A stretch of 6,295 nt of DNA from contig JAUHYS010000125.1 in assembly GCA_030426445.1 (NCBI GenBank), forward strand, positions 1-6,295. The letters run 5' to 3'. The DNA is from a bacterium. Lineage in GTDB: Bacteria > UBA10199 > DSSB01. The notes under the pieces are model-generated. The model did no database searches and was not told where the DNA came from. It saw only the letters and a list, made by a program, of their open reading frames with translations. Of this stretch, positions 1 to 5,882 are shown piece after piece (the stretch's first letter is position 1; every line of letters starts with the position of its first letter). The translations under genes and the position numbers were made by a program.

Positions 1-177
1 CGCCTCTGCCACTCGGTTAGTATGGAAACCAAAGATCACCATATTGAGGGCAGCTGCGTTAAGCACTAACTCCGTGCCGAGTAAAATACCCAAGGCATTA
101 CGCCGCGTGACCACGGTATAAAGGCCAAAGACAAAGATCAGAGCAGAAATGAGTAAATAATGTTGTGTCTCAATCAT
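1..177 (-). CDS. nuoK: NADH-quinone oxidoreductase subunit K, N-terminal part (cut by window edge)
   Basis: NuoK is a small three-helix membrane subunit of complex I, homologous to the MrpC antiporter subunit, and forms part of the proton-translocating membrane arm. Reading from the ATG at 177 gives 59 codons with no stop before the edge. Visible features are a first hydrophobic helix (about residues 7-21), then TRRNALGILLGTELVLNAAALN. This contains the family's RRNAL turn and the buried helix-2 glutamate at residue 36, a position known to matter for proton transfer. The second conserved glutamate and the C-terminus (family length about 100 residues) lie outside the window. The start overlaps the end of nuoJ by 8 bases (ATGATTGA), which suggests translational coupling. 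No strong ribosome site is seen. Identification is from motif, length and gene order. Confidence 0.95.
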   Translation of the reverse strand, partial: MIETQHYLLISALIFVFGLYTVVTRRNALGILLGTELVLNAAALNMVIFGFHTNRVAEA

Positions 178-694
178 GGTTTTCTTTACTATTGCGTAGC
201 TCTTGTCGCGCTAAGGCTACGGATCCAATCAAAGTAGATAAGAGCAATACAGATACTAATTCAAAAGGTAAAAGGTATTTAGTTAAAAGTAGATCACCAA
301 TCGCAGCTGTTGTTGGCGCTATCTTGACTGTTTGCTGTGCAAACCATTCTGTTTCAAAAATAAGTTTTCCCAATGAAAAAAATAAAACTAAAGCCAAGGG
401 TAAAGCAATTTTGACAGCAATGGAACGATTGGTCAAACGCACATCTCCAATCCCTGAAGTCATCAAAACCGCAAAAAGGTACAAAACCATGATGCCGCCA
501 ATATACACGAGAAGCTGAACAACAGCGAGAAAGTCTGCTCCCAGCATTGCAAAAAGCCCGGCAACACCTGTAAAAGAACCCAATAAGGCAAACGCTGAGT
601 AAATCAGGTTTCTAGAAAAAGTAATGAAGGCCGCTGAAATAAAAATTATCAGCGCCAACATTCCGAAAACTAGTGGTTGTAGTGAATCTAACAT
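170..694 (-). CDS. nuoJ: NADH-quinone oxidoreductase subunit J
   Basis: NuoJ (ND6 family) is a five-helix membrane subunit linking the quinone-site region to the antiporter-like part of complex I. The 174-residue length is usual for bacteria. Hydrophobic segments lie at about residues 8-27, 30-50, 56-78, 93-113 and 141-163. The third contains VYIGGIMVLYLF, the conserved stretch that forms the pi-bulge helix implicated in coupling. The segment SRNLIYSAFALLGSF before it and LPFELVSVLLLSTLIGSVALA near the end are also typical. The ATG at 694 gives the normal N-terminus, but no Shine-Dalgarno sequence precedes it and the leader is AT-rich. It follows nuoI after 80 bases and overlaps nuoK by 8 bases. 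No anomaly is seen in the reading frame. Confidence 0.96.
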   Translation of the reverse strand: MLDSLQPLVFGMLALIIFISAAFITFSRNLIYSAFALLGSFTGVAGLFAMLGADFLAVVQLLVYIGGIMVLYLFAVLMTSGIGDVRLTNRSIAVKIALPLALVLFFSLGKLIFETEWFAQQTVKIAPTTAAIGDLLLTKYLLPFELVSVLLLSTLIGSVALARQELRNSKENHD

Positions 695-716
695 AATTAG
701 TTTGTACTATTTAAAA

Positions 717-765
717 ATTTGTCTGCCTTTTACGAATGCTACACGCTTAAGTCAAGTAGACAAAT
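717..765. repeat. Short inverted repeat between nuoI and nuoJ
   Basis: ATTTGTCT at 717-724 is exactly complementary to AGACAAAT at 758-765, with 33 bases between them. The pairing can extend by a wobble pair and one C-G pair into the loop. The repeat occupies most of the 80-base nuoI-nuoJ gap. No T-run follows on the minus strand, so it does not look like an intrinsic terminator. It could form a weak mRNA stem upstream of nuoJ, which has no visible ribosome site, or be chance in AT-rich DNA. Confidence 0.3.
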
Positions 766-774
766 CGCGATCTC

Positions 775-1302
775 TTAAGCATCTGGCTCTGCCTCTGCTG
801 CTTTATCCTCCGCCTCCTCTTTGGCAGAGTTTTTTTCCTCATCCTTATCTTTTTTAGGCACTTTATAAGGAACAACCTTTTCACCCTCAGGAACAAAACG
901 AGAAATCATTTGGTCTAAAGAAAAAGAAGCGCGTTCAAACTCTGGAATAAAATGAATTGCACCCGTTGGACAAGGCTCGGTGCAAAGTCCACAATACATG
1001 CATTTGGCCATATCAATATCAAAACCGCTCATCACACGACCAGAAGGATCTTTTTCAGTCGTAATCTTAATACAATCAATGGGACAAGCCTTTTCGCAAT
1101 TGAGGCAAGCCGTACAAATCGGCATTTCAACCTTGAGCCAACTTCGTGAGCGCTCGGGCATTAAATCCGTAACTGATCGAGGTGTTTTATCGGGATATTG
1201 CAAAGTCACGGGCTTACGAAACATATTACTTAAAGTAATTGCAAAACCATTGAATAATGAAACCGTTGCTTCTTTTATGTTATTAAAATAACCGGATGAC
1301 AT
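775..1302 (-). CDS. nuoI: NADH-quinone oxidoreductase subunit I (2x[4Fe-4S] ferredoxin-like)
   Basis: NuoI carries clusters N6a and N6b, which pass electrons towards cluster N2 in NuoB. Two classic CxxCxxCxxxCP motifs are present: Cys63, 66, 69 and 73 (CTACLNCEKACP) and Cys101, 104, 107 and 111 (CMYCGLCTEPCP). All eight cluster ligands are intact. An amphipathic N-terminal segment (residues 5-30) should lie against the membrane arm, as in the family. The total of 175 residues is close to normal. The ATG at 1302 is supported by an AAGG at 1312-1315, nine bases upstream. Two oddities are seen. The usual RGRHxL-type stretch before the first motif is replaced by SRSWLKVE, and the last 26 or so residues are a low-complexity tail rich in Lys, Glu, Asp and Ala. 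It stands between two unusually long gaps for this operon, 132 bases upstream and 80 downstream. Confidence 0.96.
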   Translation of the reverse strand: MSSGYFNNIKEATVSLFNGFAITLSNMFRKPVTLQYPDKTPRSVTDLMPERSRSWLKVEMPICTACLNCEKACPIDCIKITTEKDPSGRVMSGFDIDMAKCMYCGLCTEPCPTGAIHFIPEFERASFSLDQMISRFVPEGEKVVPYKVPKKDKDEEKNSAKEEAEDKAAEAEPDA

Positions 1303-1347
1303 TTTATTAAACCTTTTTAGATTTCTGTTCTAACCTTCTTTTTTTAA

Positions 1348-1383
1348 TACTGTAGGGGCAGGTTCTAAACCTGCCCCTACGTA
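1348..1383. repeat. GC-rich palindrome (REP-like hairpin) between nuoH and nuoI
   Basis: GTAGGGGCAGGTT at 1352-1364 pairs perfectly with AACCTGCCCCTAC at 1368-1380 around a three-base loop, giving a 13-base-pair stem. Flanking TAC (1348-1350) and GTA (1381-1383) can add three pairs with one bulged T. This is by far the strongest hairpin in the window and is much richer in GC than its surroundings. Neither strand has a T-run after the stem, so it is not a normal intrinsic terminator. Its form resembles dispersed REP or MITE-type palindromes with GTAGGGGC ends that occur in many bacterial genomes, an assignment made from memory. Inside an operon it could act as an mRNA stabiliser or processing signal that sets nuoABCDH apart from nuoIJK. 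Confidence 0.75.
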
Positions 1384-1434
1384 ATCGTAAAATATGTCCC
1401 CGACAATAAGTGCTTTGTGAAGACCGTCCTAAAA

Positions 1435-2634
1435 TTATACAAAAGGGTTGAGTTCAAGTTCAGCCCTCGAATCTTTAAAGTTTCTATATACCTTATAAAA
1501 ATAATACAAAACCATGGCCGAACTAAAAGCAATCAACAGGTATTTAACAAAGGAAACACCATCAGGAAATAACATCATCCATATGGCCACTCCGGCAACA
1601 CAGAAAAAACCAATGGGCACGAGATATTTCCAACACATATCCATCATTTGATCCATACGAACTCGTGGAACTGTCCAACGCAATTGCACAACCAAGAAAA
1701 CTAACACATATATCTTTAATTGAAAAAAAACTAATTCTAATATCCTAGCGGCAATACTTTCCGCTCCAACGGAGGCCAAAAGAGACTCTGGAACTTGCCA
1801 ACCACCTAAAAACAAGGTGGTCAAGATAGCCCCTAAAACATAGAGATGAGCCCACTCCGCAAAAAAGAAGAACAAAAAGCGCATGCCAGAATATTCGGTA
1901 TTGTAACCACTAACTAACTCGGTCTCGGCTTCGGGTAAGTCAAAGGGAGCTCGGTTACCTTCTGCAACCAAGGCTACGAAAAGAATAAAAAAGGCAATAA
2001 AGGTAAAGGGATTATCAAAGAAATACCACTGCCAAGGATGTGGACCTTGGGCAGCTATGATTTCCTGCAAAGAAAGACTACCCGCTAATAAAATAGCTGT
2101 TAATGCAGCTAAGCCAGTAGGGATTTCGTAACTGATAATTTGAGCTGCAGAACGCATTCCCCCTAACATCGACCATTTACTTCCGGAGCCCCAACCTGCC
2201 ATCACCAAACCAACGACAGTGATTGCTGCGGTTGCAAAGAGATACAAAATACCAACGTTGAGGTCGGCTACAATCCACTGACTAGAAAAAGGTAGAACTA
2301 CAAAAGAAGTAAACATCCCTAAAAACACTAAATAAGGCGCTATGATAAAGAGGGGCTTATCGGCAACTTTAGGAATGAGATCCTCTTTAAATAAGCTTTT
2401 TACTCCATCAGCCAAAAACTGCAAAAGACCCTGAGGGCCGACGCGGTTGGGACCAATACGGCATTGAATTCGAGCTGCGATTCTTCTTTCGATAAAACTC
2501 AAAAGCCCCGCAAAAGGCGCAACAAAACCTAACAAAACTACAAAAGCTGCCCCAAACATGACAATGAGATTTACCACTGACAGTGGAAGCCCATATAAAT
2601 AGGACTCATGAATATGTATTGCAAAGTTTTCCAT
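1435..2634 (-). CDS. nuoH: NADH-quinone oxidoreductase subunit H
   Basis: NuoH (ND1 family) anchors the connecting arm to the membrane and forms much of the quinone tunnel and the start of the proton path. Seen in order are a first hydrophobic helix (about 20-45), ERRIAARIQCRIGPNRVGPQ (49-68), FKEDLIP (82-88), several further helices, the signature EGNRAPFDLPEAETE (225-239) with SGYNTEYSG (242-250), and LRWTVPRVRMDQMM (318-331). The acidic loop residues of the quinone-chamber region are intact. At 399 residues it is longer than the roughly 325 of E. coli. The extra length is mainly C-terminal: after about residue 356 come another hydrophobic helix (about 362-380) and a charged tail ending in NPFV. 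The ATG overlaps the nuoD stop by one base (TAATG), with a GGAG 11 bases upstream. nuoE, F and G are missing before it. Confidence 0.97.
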   Translation of the reverse strand: MENFAIHIHESYLYGLPLSVVNLIVMFGAAFVVLLGFVAPFAGLLSFIERRIAARIQCRIGPNRVGPQGLLQFLADGVKSLFKEDLIPKVADKPLFIIAPYLVFLGMFTSFVVLPFSSQWIVADLNVGILYLFATAAITVVGLVMAGWGSGSKWSMLGGMRSAAQIISYEIPTGLAALTAILLAGSLSLQEIIAAQGPHPWQWYFFDNPFTFIAFFILFVALVAEGNRAPFDLPEAETELVSGYNTEYSGMRFLFFFFAEWAHLYVLGAILTTLFLGGWQVPESLLASVGAESIAARILELVFFQLKIYVLVFLVVQLRWTVPRVRMDQMMDMCWKYLVPIGFFCVAGVAIWMMLFPDGVSFVKYLLIAFSSAMVLYYFYKVYRNFKDSRAELELNPFV

Positions 2635-3749
2635 TATCTATCAATCTCCGGAGCTACCACATCCAAACTAGCAATAAAAGTCACCAAATCAGCCAACATC
2701 ATTCCACGACTGATTTTTTCAATAATGGACATGGAGGTAAAAGATCCCGTACGTATTCGCACACGAAAAGCATTTTTTGAACCATCGCTAATTAAATAAT
2801 AGCCCATATCTCCACGAGAAGACTCCGTGCGCACATAGCACTCACCAACTGCTGGCTTCATCACTCGAGGAATCTCTCCCAGAAAATCGCCTTCGGGAAT
2901 TTGTGCAAAACATTGTTTCAATAAACTAATCGATTGCTTGATTTCTTTAATCCTCACGATAAAGCGATCAAAACTATCCCCTACAACACCCTGTGAGCCC
3001 ACCCCTACAGGAACTTCAAATTGTAGTTTTGGATAAACCGAATAAGTCATATCACGCCGCAAGTCCCAGTCCACACCTGAAGCACGTAAATTTGGCCCCA
3101 CTAAATTATAGGCAATAGCATCTTCCCGAGTAATGACTCCAACACCTGCTGTACGCTCGATAAAGATTTTATTTTCGGGAACCAAGTTTTCAAACTCGTC
3201 CATGAAAGGCTCAAAGTCCGCTAAAAATTTTAAAGACCTTTCAATAAAACCTGGCGGCATATCGTAACTGACCCCACCAATACGAACATAACTATAAGTT
3301 AGACGTTGACCACAAAGCGCCTCCATCAGGTCATTGACTTTTTCTCTCTCTTTTAGAGCTAAAACAAAAGGAGTTGCCGCTCCAATATCCATAGCAACAG
3401 CTCCCAAAGAAAGAATATGCGAAATAATGCGATTGAGTTCGGCAGCAATGACTCGTAGATATTCTGCGCGTTCGGGAATTTCCAAACCCAAGAGTTTTTC
3501 GACCACCATGGCATAACCCTGATTGGCATTCATGGCAGAAAGATAATCTGCACGGTCCGTGTAGGGCATGAAGCCATTGTATTCGCAGATTTCGCCAATT
3601 TTTTCGATGGAACGATGCAAATAACCAACGTCTGGAACAGCCTCTGTCATGACTTCGCCATCGCTCTTGACCACAAAACGAATAACCCCGTGAGTTGAGG
3701 GGTGCTGCGGGCCCATATTAAGCATCATTTCTTCGGTTTGAATTCCCAT
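2634..3749 (-). CDS. nuoD: NADH-quinone oxidoreductase subunit D
   Basis: NuoD (49-kDa subunit family, related to the large subunit of NiFe hydrogenases) forms the quinone headgroup site together with NuoB. The N-terminus carries NMGPQHPSTHGV (residues 11-22) and VGYLHRSIEK (41-50). His20 and Tyr69 (in TDRADY) match by motif and spacing the quinone-binding His38 and Tyr87 of Thermus Nqo4; this is my own alignment. The C-terminus has GDMGYYLISDGSKNAFRVR, then a typical end in LDVVAPEIDR. At 371 residues it is slightly short for the family but complete at both ends. Small departures are SIEK for the commoner GIEK and ESSRGD where many members have a Pro and GE. A GGAG at 3755-3758 lies five bases before the ATG. 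One-base TAATG overlaps join it to nuoC upstream and to nuoH downstream. It is separate from nuoC, unlike the fused enterobacterial form. Confidence 0.97.
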   Translation of the reverse strand: MGIQTEEMMLNMGPQHPSTHGVIRFVVKSDGEVMTEAVPDVGYLHRSIEKIGEICEYNGFMPYTDRADYLSAMNANQGYAMVVEKLLGLEIPERAEYLRVIAAELNRIISHILSLGAVAMDIGAATPFVLALKEREKVNDLMEALCGQRLTYSYVRIGGVSYDMPPGFIERSLKFLADFEPFMDEFENLVPENKIFIERTAGVGVITREDAIAYNLVGPNLRASGVDWDLRRDMTYSVYPKLQFEVPVGVGSQGVVGDSFDRFIVRIKEIKQSISLLKQCFAQIPEGDFLGEIPRVMKPAVGECYVRTESSRGDMGYYLISDGSKNAFRVRIRTGSFTSMSIIEKISRGMMLADLVTFIASLDVVAPEIDR

Positions 3750-4246
3750 TACATCTCCAAAAGATTGGGGCGTGTGGTGTCAATTCCCCGATACTCTTCT
3801 TCTTCTTGGTAGTCCTTACGCAAAGGGTGTCCCACCCAGTCATCCGGCAACATAATCCGACGTAAATCGGAATGGCCTGTAAAATTAACACCAATGAGAT
3901 CATAGGCCTCGCGCTCTTGCCAATTGGCTGTTGGATATAATTTTTCTACACTGGCAACATCAGGCTTTGATTTTGACACCCGGACTTTTAAGGTAAGTGA
4001 ATGCTGCTTGTTGTATGAAAACATATGATAGACTACATCTAAATCATCTGGCGGAGCATCCACACCGGTTAAATTACTTAAACAATCAAAAGCTAGTTCT
4101 TCGTCATCACGAAGAAAGGTCAATACTTCAGTAATCTTGTTAGCAGGCACCCATACATATGGGTCTCCGGCTTGAGACTCCTCGGACTTGATTTCGAGGT
4201 CAGCGAATTTTTCTTTTATGCGTGAAACTTGGTTGTTAAAGTTCAT
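3749..4246 (-). CDS. nuoC: NADH-quinone oxidoreductase subunit C
   Basis: NuoC (30-kDa subunit family) is a cluster-free structural subunit of the connecting arm that packs against NuoD. The diagnostic C-terminal signature is complete: EREAYDLIGVNFTGH (111-125), DLRRIMLPDDW (127-137) and PLRKDY (141-146). HSDLRR replaces the more common HPDLRR. The 165-residue length fits a stand-alone bacterial NuoC. The ATG at 4246 is two bases after the nuoB stop. The AGGA touching the ATG is too close to serve, but an AGAGGAG at 4258-4264, inside the end of nuoB, is 11 bases upstream and is the likelier ribosome site. The stop codon shares one base with the nuoD start. Confidence 0.96.
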   Translation of the reverse strand: MNFNNQVSRIKEKFADLEIKSEESQAGDPYVWVPANKITEVLTFLRDDEELAFDCLSNLTGVDAPPDDLDVVYHMFSYNKQHSLTLKVRVSKSKPDVASVEKLYPTANWQEREAYDLIGVNFTGHSDLRRIMLPDDWVGHPLRKDYQEEEEYRGIDTTRPNLLEM

Positions 4247-4248
4247 TC

Positions 4249-4746
4249 CTAAGCCAACTCCTCTTGACGTCTCATAAACTTTTCTTTCATCATCTTTTCT
4301 TGAATTTTAAGCAAGCCCTGAGTCAAGGCTTCGGGTCGAGGCGGACAACCGGGCACATAAACATCGACCGGAATAATCTTATCCACGCCCTTAACCACCG
4401 AATAAGCAAGCTGAAAAAGTCCCCCACAATTTGCGCAACTCCCCATGGAAATCACATATTTGGGCTCTGGCATTTGCTCGTAAAGCACCTTAGTGCGCAA
4501 GGCCATTTTATAGGTTAAAGTCCCTGCTACAATCATCAAATCTGCCTGCCGAGGAGTAGCACGAAAAACCGATCCAAAGCGGTCTAGATCCGAACGAGGA
4601 CCACCGGTTTGCATCAGCTCAATACCACAACAGGCGAGGCCAAAGAGTAGATACCAAACCGAAGAAGAGCGGGCCCAGTTGATGACATCGTCAACCTTTC
4701 CGGTGATCACATTATTAGGTAATTGTCCTTTTACTGTAAGTGTCAT
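4249..4746 (-). CDS. nuoB: NADH-quinone oxidoreductase subunit B (cluster N2)
   Basis: NuoB (PSST family) holds the terminal [4Fe-4S] cluster N2, which reduces quinone. The four expected ligands are present: tandem Cys39-Cys40 (FGLACCGIE), Cys104 (MGSCANCGG) and Cys134 (VPGCPPRPEA). Cys107 is an additional cysteine in the GSCANCGG loop, where many homologues have serine. Other family stretches are DLDRFGSVFRATPRQADLM and VAGTLTYKMA. The 165-residue length is normal. The ATG at 4746 is preceded seven bases upstream by AAGGGA at 4754-4759, which overlaps the nuoA stop codon, so the two genes are tightly coupled (11-base gap). Together with NuoD it forms the quinone site. Confidence 0.98.
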   Translation of the reverse strand: MTLTVKGQLPNNVITGKVDDVINWARSSSVWYLLFGLACCGIELMQTGGPRSDLDRFGSVFRATPRQADLMIVAGTLTYKMALRTKVLYEQMPEPKYVISMGSCANCGGLFQLAYSVVKGVDKIIPVDVYVPGCPPRPEALTQGLLKIQEKMMKEKFMRRQEELA

Positions 4747-4757
4747 AATACTATCCC

Positions 4758-5225
4758 TTAATTTTGTGCCCCCTGAGAGTGGCTCGAGATAGCCGTAGCT
4801 TCTTCTGGAGTAATGCGATGCCCACCCTCACGAATGGTCACTTTTTTGAACCAATTTAAGTCTCCTTTAACTAAAACATAGACTAGACCTAAAAACAAGA
4901 TACCGACAAAAAGGGCTACTTCTCCAAAAACCAACCAGGCGTGGGCACCCCCATCCTTGGTGATCCACTCTTTAAAAACCGTCGCAACTGGATAAATAAA
5001 GGCGATTTCCACATCAAAAATAATAAAAATAACGGCAACTAAGTAATAGCGCAGGTTATAATTAATCCAAGCTGAATCTGTCGGTAATTCACCACATTCG
5101 TAAAGAGCCTCTTTTTCTGCAGTTGGAAAACGGGGCTGCAAAAGACGACTGAGCAACAAAGAGACCGCTATAAAACCGACCCCAACTAAGACAAATACTA
5201 AAATATTTCCAAAGTTAAATAACAT
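4758..5225 (-). CDS. nuoA: NADH-quinone oxidoreductase subunit A, first gene of the nuo operon
   Basis: NuoA (ND3 family) is a three-helix membrane subunit beside NuoH; its long first loop reaches the quinone site. Hydrophobic helices lie at about residues 7-27, 59-80 and 97-119. The loop carries ALYECGELP (40-48), whose Cys44 corresponds to the well-known loop cysteine of mitochondrial ND3. Helix 2 contains FDVEIAFIYPVA (70-81), the family signature. The 155-residue length is slightly on the long side because of a hydrophilic C-terminal tail of about 35 residues. The ATG at 5225 gives a normal N-terminus, but no clear Shine-Dalgarno sequence precedes it. A 198-base gap with a promoter candidate upstream marks this as the start of the operon. 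Confidence 0.96.
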   Translation of the reverse strand: MLFNFGNILVFVLVGVGFIAVSLLLSRLLQPRFPTAEKEALYECGELPTDSAWINYNLRYYLVAVIFIIFDVEIAFIYPVATVFKEWITKDGGAHAWLVFGEVALFVGILFLGLVYVLVKGDLNWFKKVTIREGGHRITPEEATAISSHSQGAQN

Positions 5226-5238
5226 ACTTATTTATCAC

Positions 5239-5255
5239 GGTTTTTATAAAAAACC
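5239..5255. repeat. Small AT-rich inverted repeat in the nuoA leader
   Basis: GGTTTTT at 5239-5245 pairs with AAAAACC at 5249-5255 around a three-base loop, 14 bases before the nuoA start. On the minus-strand transcript it would form a seven-pair hairpin, two pairs of which are G-C. It is too weak to be a firm terminator and no T-run follows towards nuoA. It might affect ribosome access, since nuoA has no obvious ribosome site, or it may be chance. Confidence 0.3.
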
Positions 5256-5288
5256 CTTTATTTTGAGAGTAGTTTAATTGACAGGGCT

Positions 5289-5317
5289 GCTATAGGACAC
5301 CCTTCTTCTATCGTCAA
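5289..5317 (-). promoter_or_regulatory. Candidate sigma-70 promoter of the nuo operon
   Basis: On the minus strand TTGACG (5317-5312) serves as -35, followed after exactly 17 bases by TATAGC (5294-5289) as -10. They match the consensus at 5 of 6 and 4 of 6 positions. Transcription would begin near 5282, giving a leader of about 57 bases to the nuoA ATG. It is the best-spaced pair found by eye in the 198-base gap. No intrinsic terminator was seen between the PilZ gene and this point, so read-through from the PilZ transcript is also possible. Confidence 0.5.
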
Positions 5318-5423
5318 GTATATTAGGAAGCGAGTCAAAGTTGTCCCTTTAGGTCCTCAAGAAACTTCCAAGAAGACCGCCAAGGCCACACTGATTATCT
5401 CAGTAGAGTGTCAATATTACAGA

Positions 5424-5789
5424 TTAATTAAGCTGAGATTTCAAGTAACTCTCAATGGCAAGAATATTATCATCGTATAAACCTTTAAACTTTACAGCCA
5501 CACCCGAACGCTGACCTTTTTCTTTTCTGCAGATCTGACCAATAAGCTTAACTTGTTTATGATAATTAGGCAGGTACAGATATAAATCAAGTACTCTTGA
5601 CTTGGATTTATTATTTTGAGCTAAATATTCTGGGTCCAGTTTTAAGAACATCCCACCACAACTTATATTGGAAGTTATGACTTGCAGGCTTTGGCCTTCT
5701 AATTGCAATGAGACTCGAAGTTCCGCTTCGATACGTTGAAAAATACGTTTTTCAGTATGTTTGAGCACTGGCGCTCCCAAGTAATCCAC
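5424..5789 (-). CDS. Small stand-alone PilZ-domain protein (probable c-di-GMP receptor)
   Basis: This 121-residue protein is essentially one PilZ domain. The c-di-GMP binding elements are both present: RIFQR at residues 15-19 (RxxxR) and NISCGG at 41-46 ((D/N)xSxxG), followed by MFLKL. The remainder alternates beta-strand-like segments (LDLYLYLP, VKLIGQICR, GVAVKFKGL) with a final helix, as expected for the fold. No signal peptide or membrane helix is seen, so it should be cytoplasmic. The start is GTG, chosen because GGAGGGG at 5795-5801 lies just upstream and the RxxxR motif would fall close to the N-terminus otherwise. Proteins of this kind bind c-di-GMP and act on motility, adhesion or transcription partners; the target here cannot be told. 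A link to complex I is only positional. Confidence 0.88.
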   Translation of the reverse strand: MDYLGAPVLKHTEKRIFQRIEAELRVSLQLEGQSLQVITSNISCGGMFLKLDPEYLAQNNKSKSRVLDLYLYLPNYHKQVKLIGQICRKEKGQRSGVAVKFKGLYDDNILAIESYLKSQLN

Positions 5790-5794
5790 CCTTT

Positions 5795-5801
5795 CCCCTC
5801 C
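5795..5801 (-). promoter_or_regulatory. Strong ribosome binding site deciding the GTG start of the PilZ gene
   Basis: On the minus strand the site reads GGAGGGG, with the GGAGG core seven bases before the GTG at 5789. It is the strongest Shine-Dalgarno match seen before any gene in the window. It supports the GTG over internal starts, which would leave the RxxxR motif at or beyond the protein's beginning. Confidence 0.8.
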
Positions 5802-5804
5802 AAA

Positions 5805-5813
5805 TTATCTACA
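5805..5813 (+). promoter_or_regulatory. Near-match DnaA box upstream of the PilZ ribosome site
   Basis: TTATCTACA differs from the DnaA box consensus TTWTNCACA at one position (T for C at the sixth base). It lies four bases outside the PilZ ribosome site and has the same orientation as the perfect box at 5864-5872. Alone it would be weak evidence; the pair within one 108-base gap makes it worth recording. Confidence 0.3.
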
Positions 5814-5853
5814 GGGTTTATTGCTTCCTATACCCGCGCTCAGCTTAGATGTG

Positions 5854-5882
5854 CTTTTAAGAATTATCCACAGAGTTGTCAA
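5854..5882 (-). promoter_or_regulatory. Candidate sigma-70 promoter of the PilZ gene
   Basis: On the minus strand a perfect TTGACA (5882-5877) is followed after 17 bases by TAAAAG (5859-5854), a 4-of-6 match to the -10 consensus. The start would fall near 5847, giving a leader of about 57 bases to the GTG. The -35 sits inside the short inverted repeat GTTGACAAC, and a perfect DnaA box fills part of the spacer. The gap between the upstream gene's stop and the PilZ start is otherwise featureless. Confidence 0.5.
5864..5872 (+). promoter_or_regulatory. Perfect DnaA box within the PilZ promoter spacer
   Basis: TTATCCACA is an exact match to the strongest form of the DnaA binding consensus. It lies between the proposed -35 and -10 of the PilZ gene, where a bound protein would block RNA polymerase. 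A second box-like sequence, TTATCTACA, is 59 bases away in the same orientation. Binding is inferred from sequence only. A cryptic replication-origin element is the alternative, but no third good box or clear unwinding region is seen. Confidence 0.5.

Noticed and set aside
165..518. Plus-strand open frame opposite nuoJ (and similar ones opposite nuoI, nuoD and nuoB)
   Set aside because: They lie antisense to clearly conserved nuo genes and their translations show no recognisable domain, so they are shadows.
1352..1380. Intrinsic (rho-independent) terminator between nuoH and nuoI
   Set aside because: The stem is strong, but neither strand has a T-run after it. On the coding strand it is followed by an A-rich stretch.
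4379..4387. TTATCCACG as another DnaA box
   Set aside because: It has a mismatch and lies inside the conserved nuoB coding region, where the codons explain it.
5278..5283. Plus-strand TTGACA as a promoter
   Set aside because: No -10 lies at proper spacing and there is no plus-strand gene to serve.
5409..5414. Perfect minus-strand TTGACA just after the PilZ stop, as a nuo -35
   Set aside because: At 16 to 18 bases spacing the -10 positions read TGTGGC-like sequences. The GATAAT nearby is only nine bases away, too close for a sigma-70 promoter.
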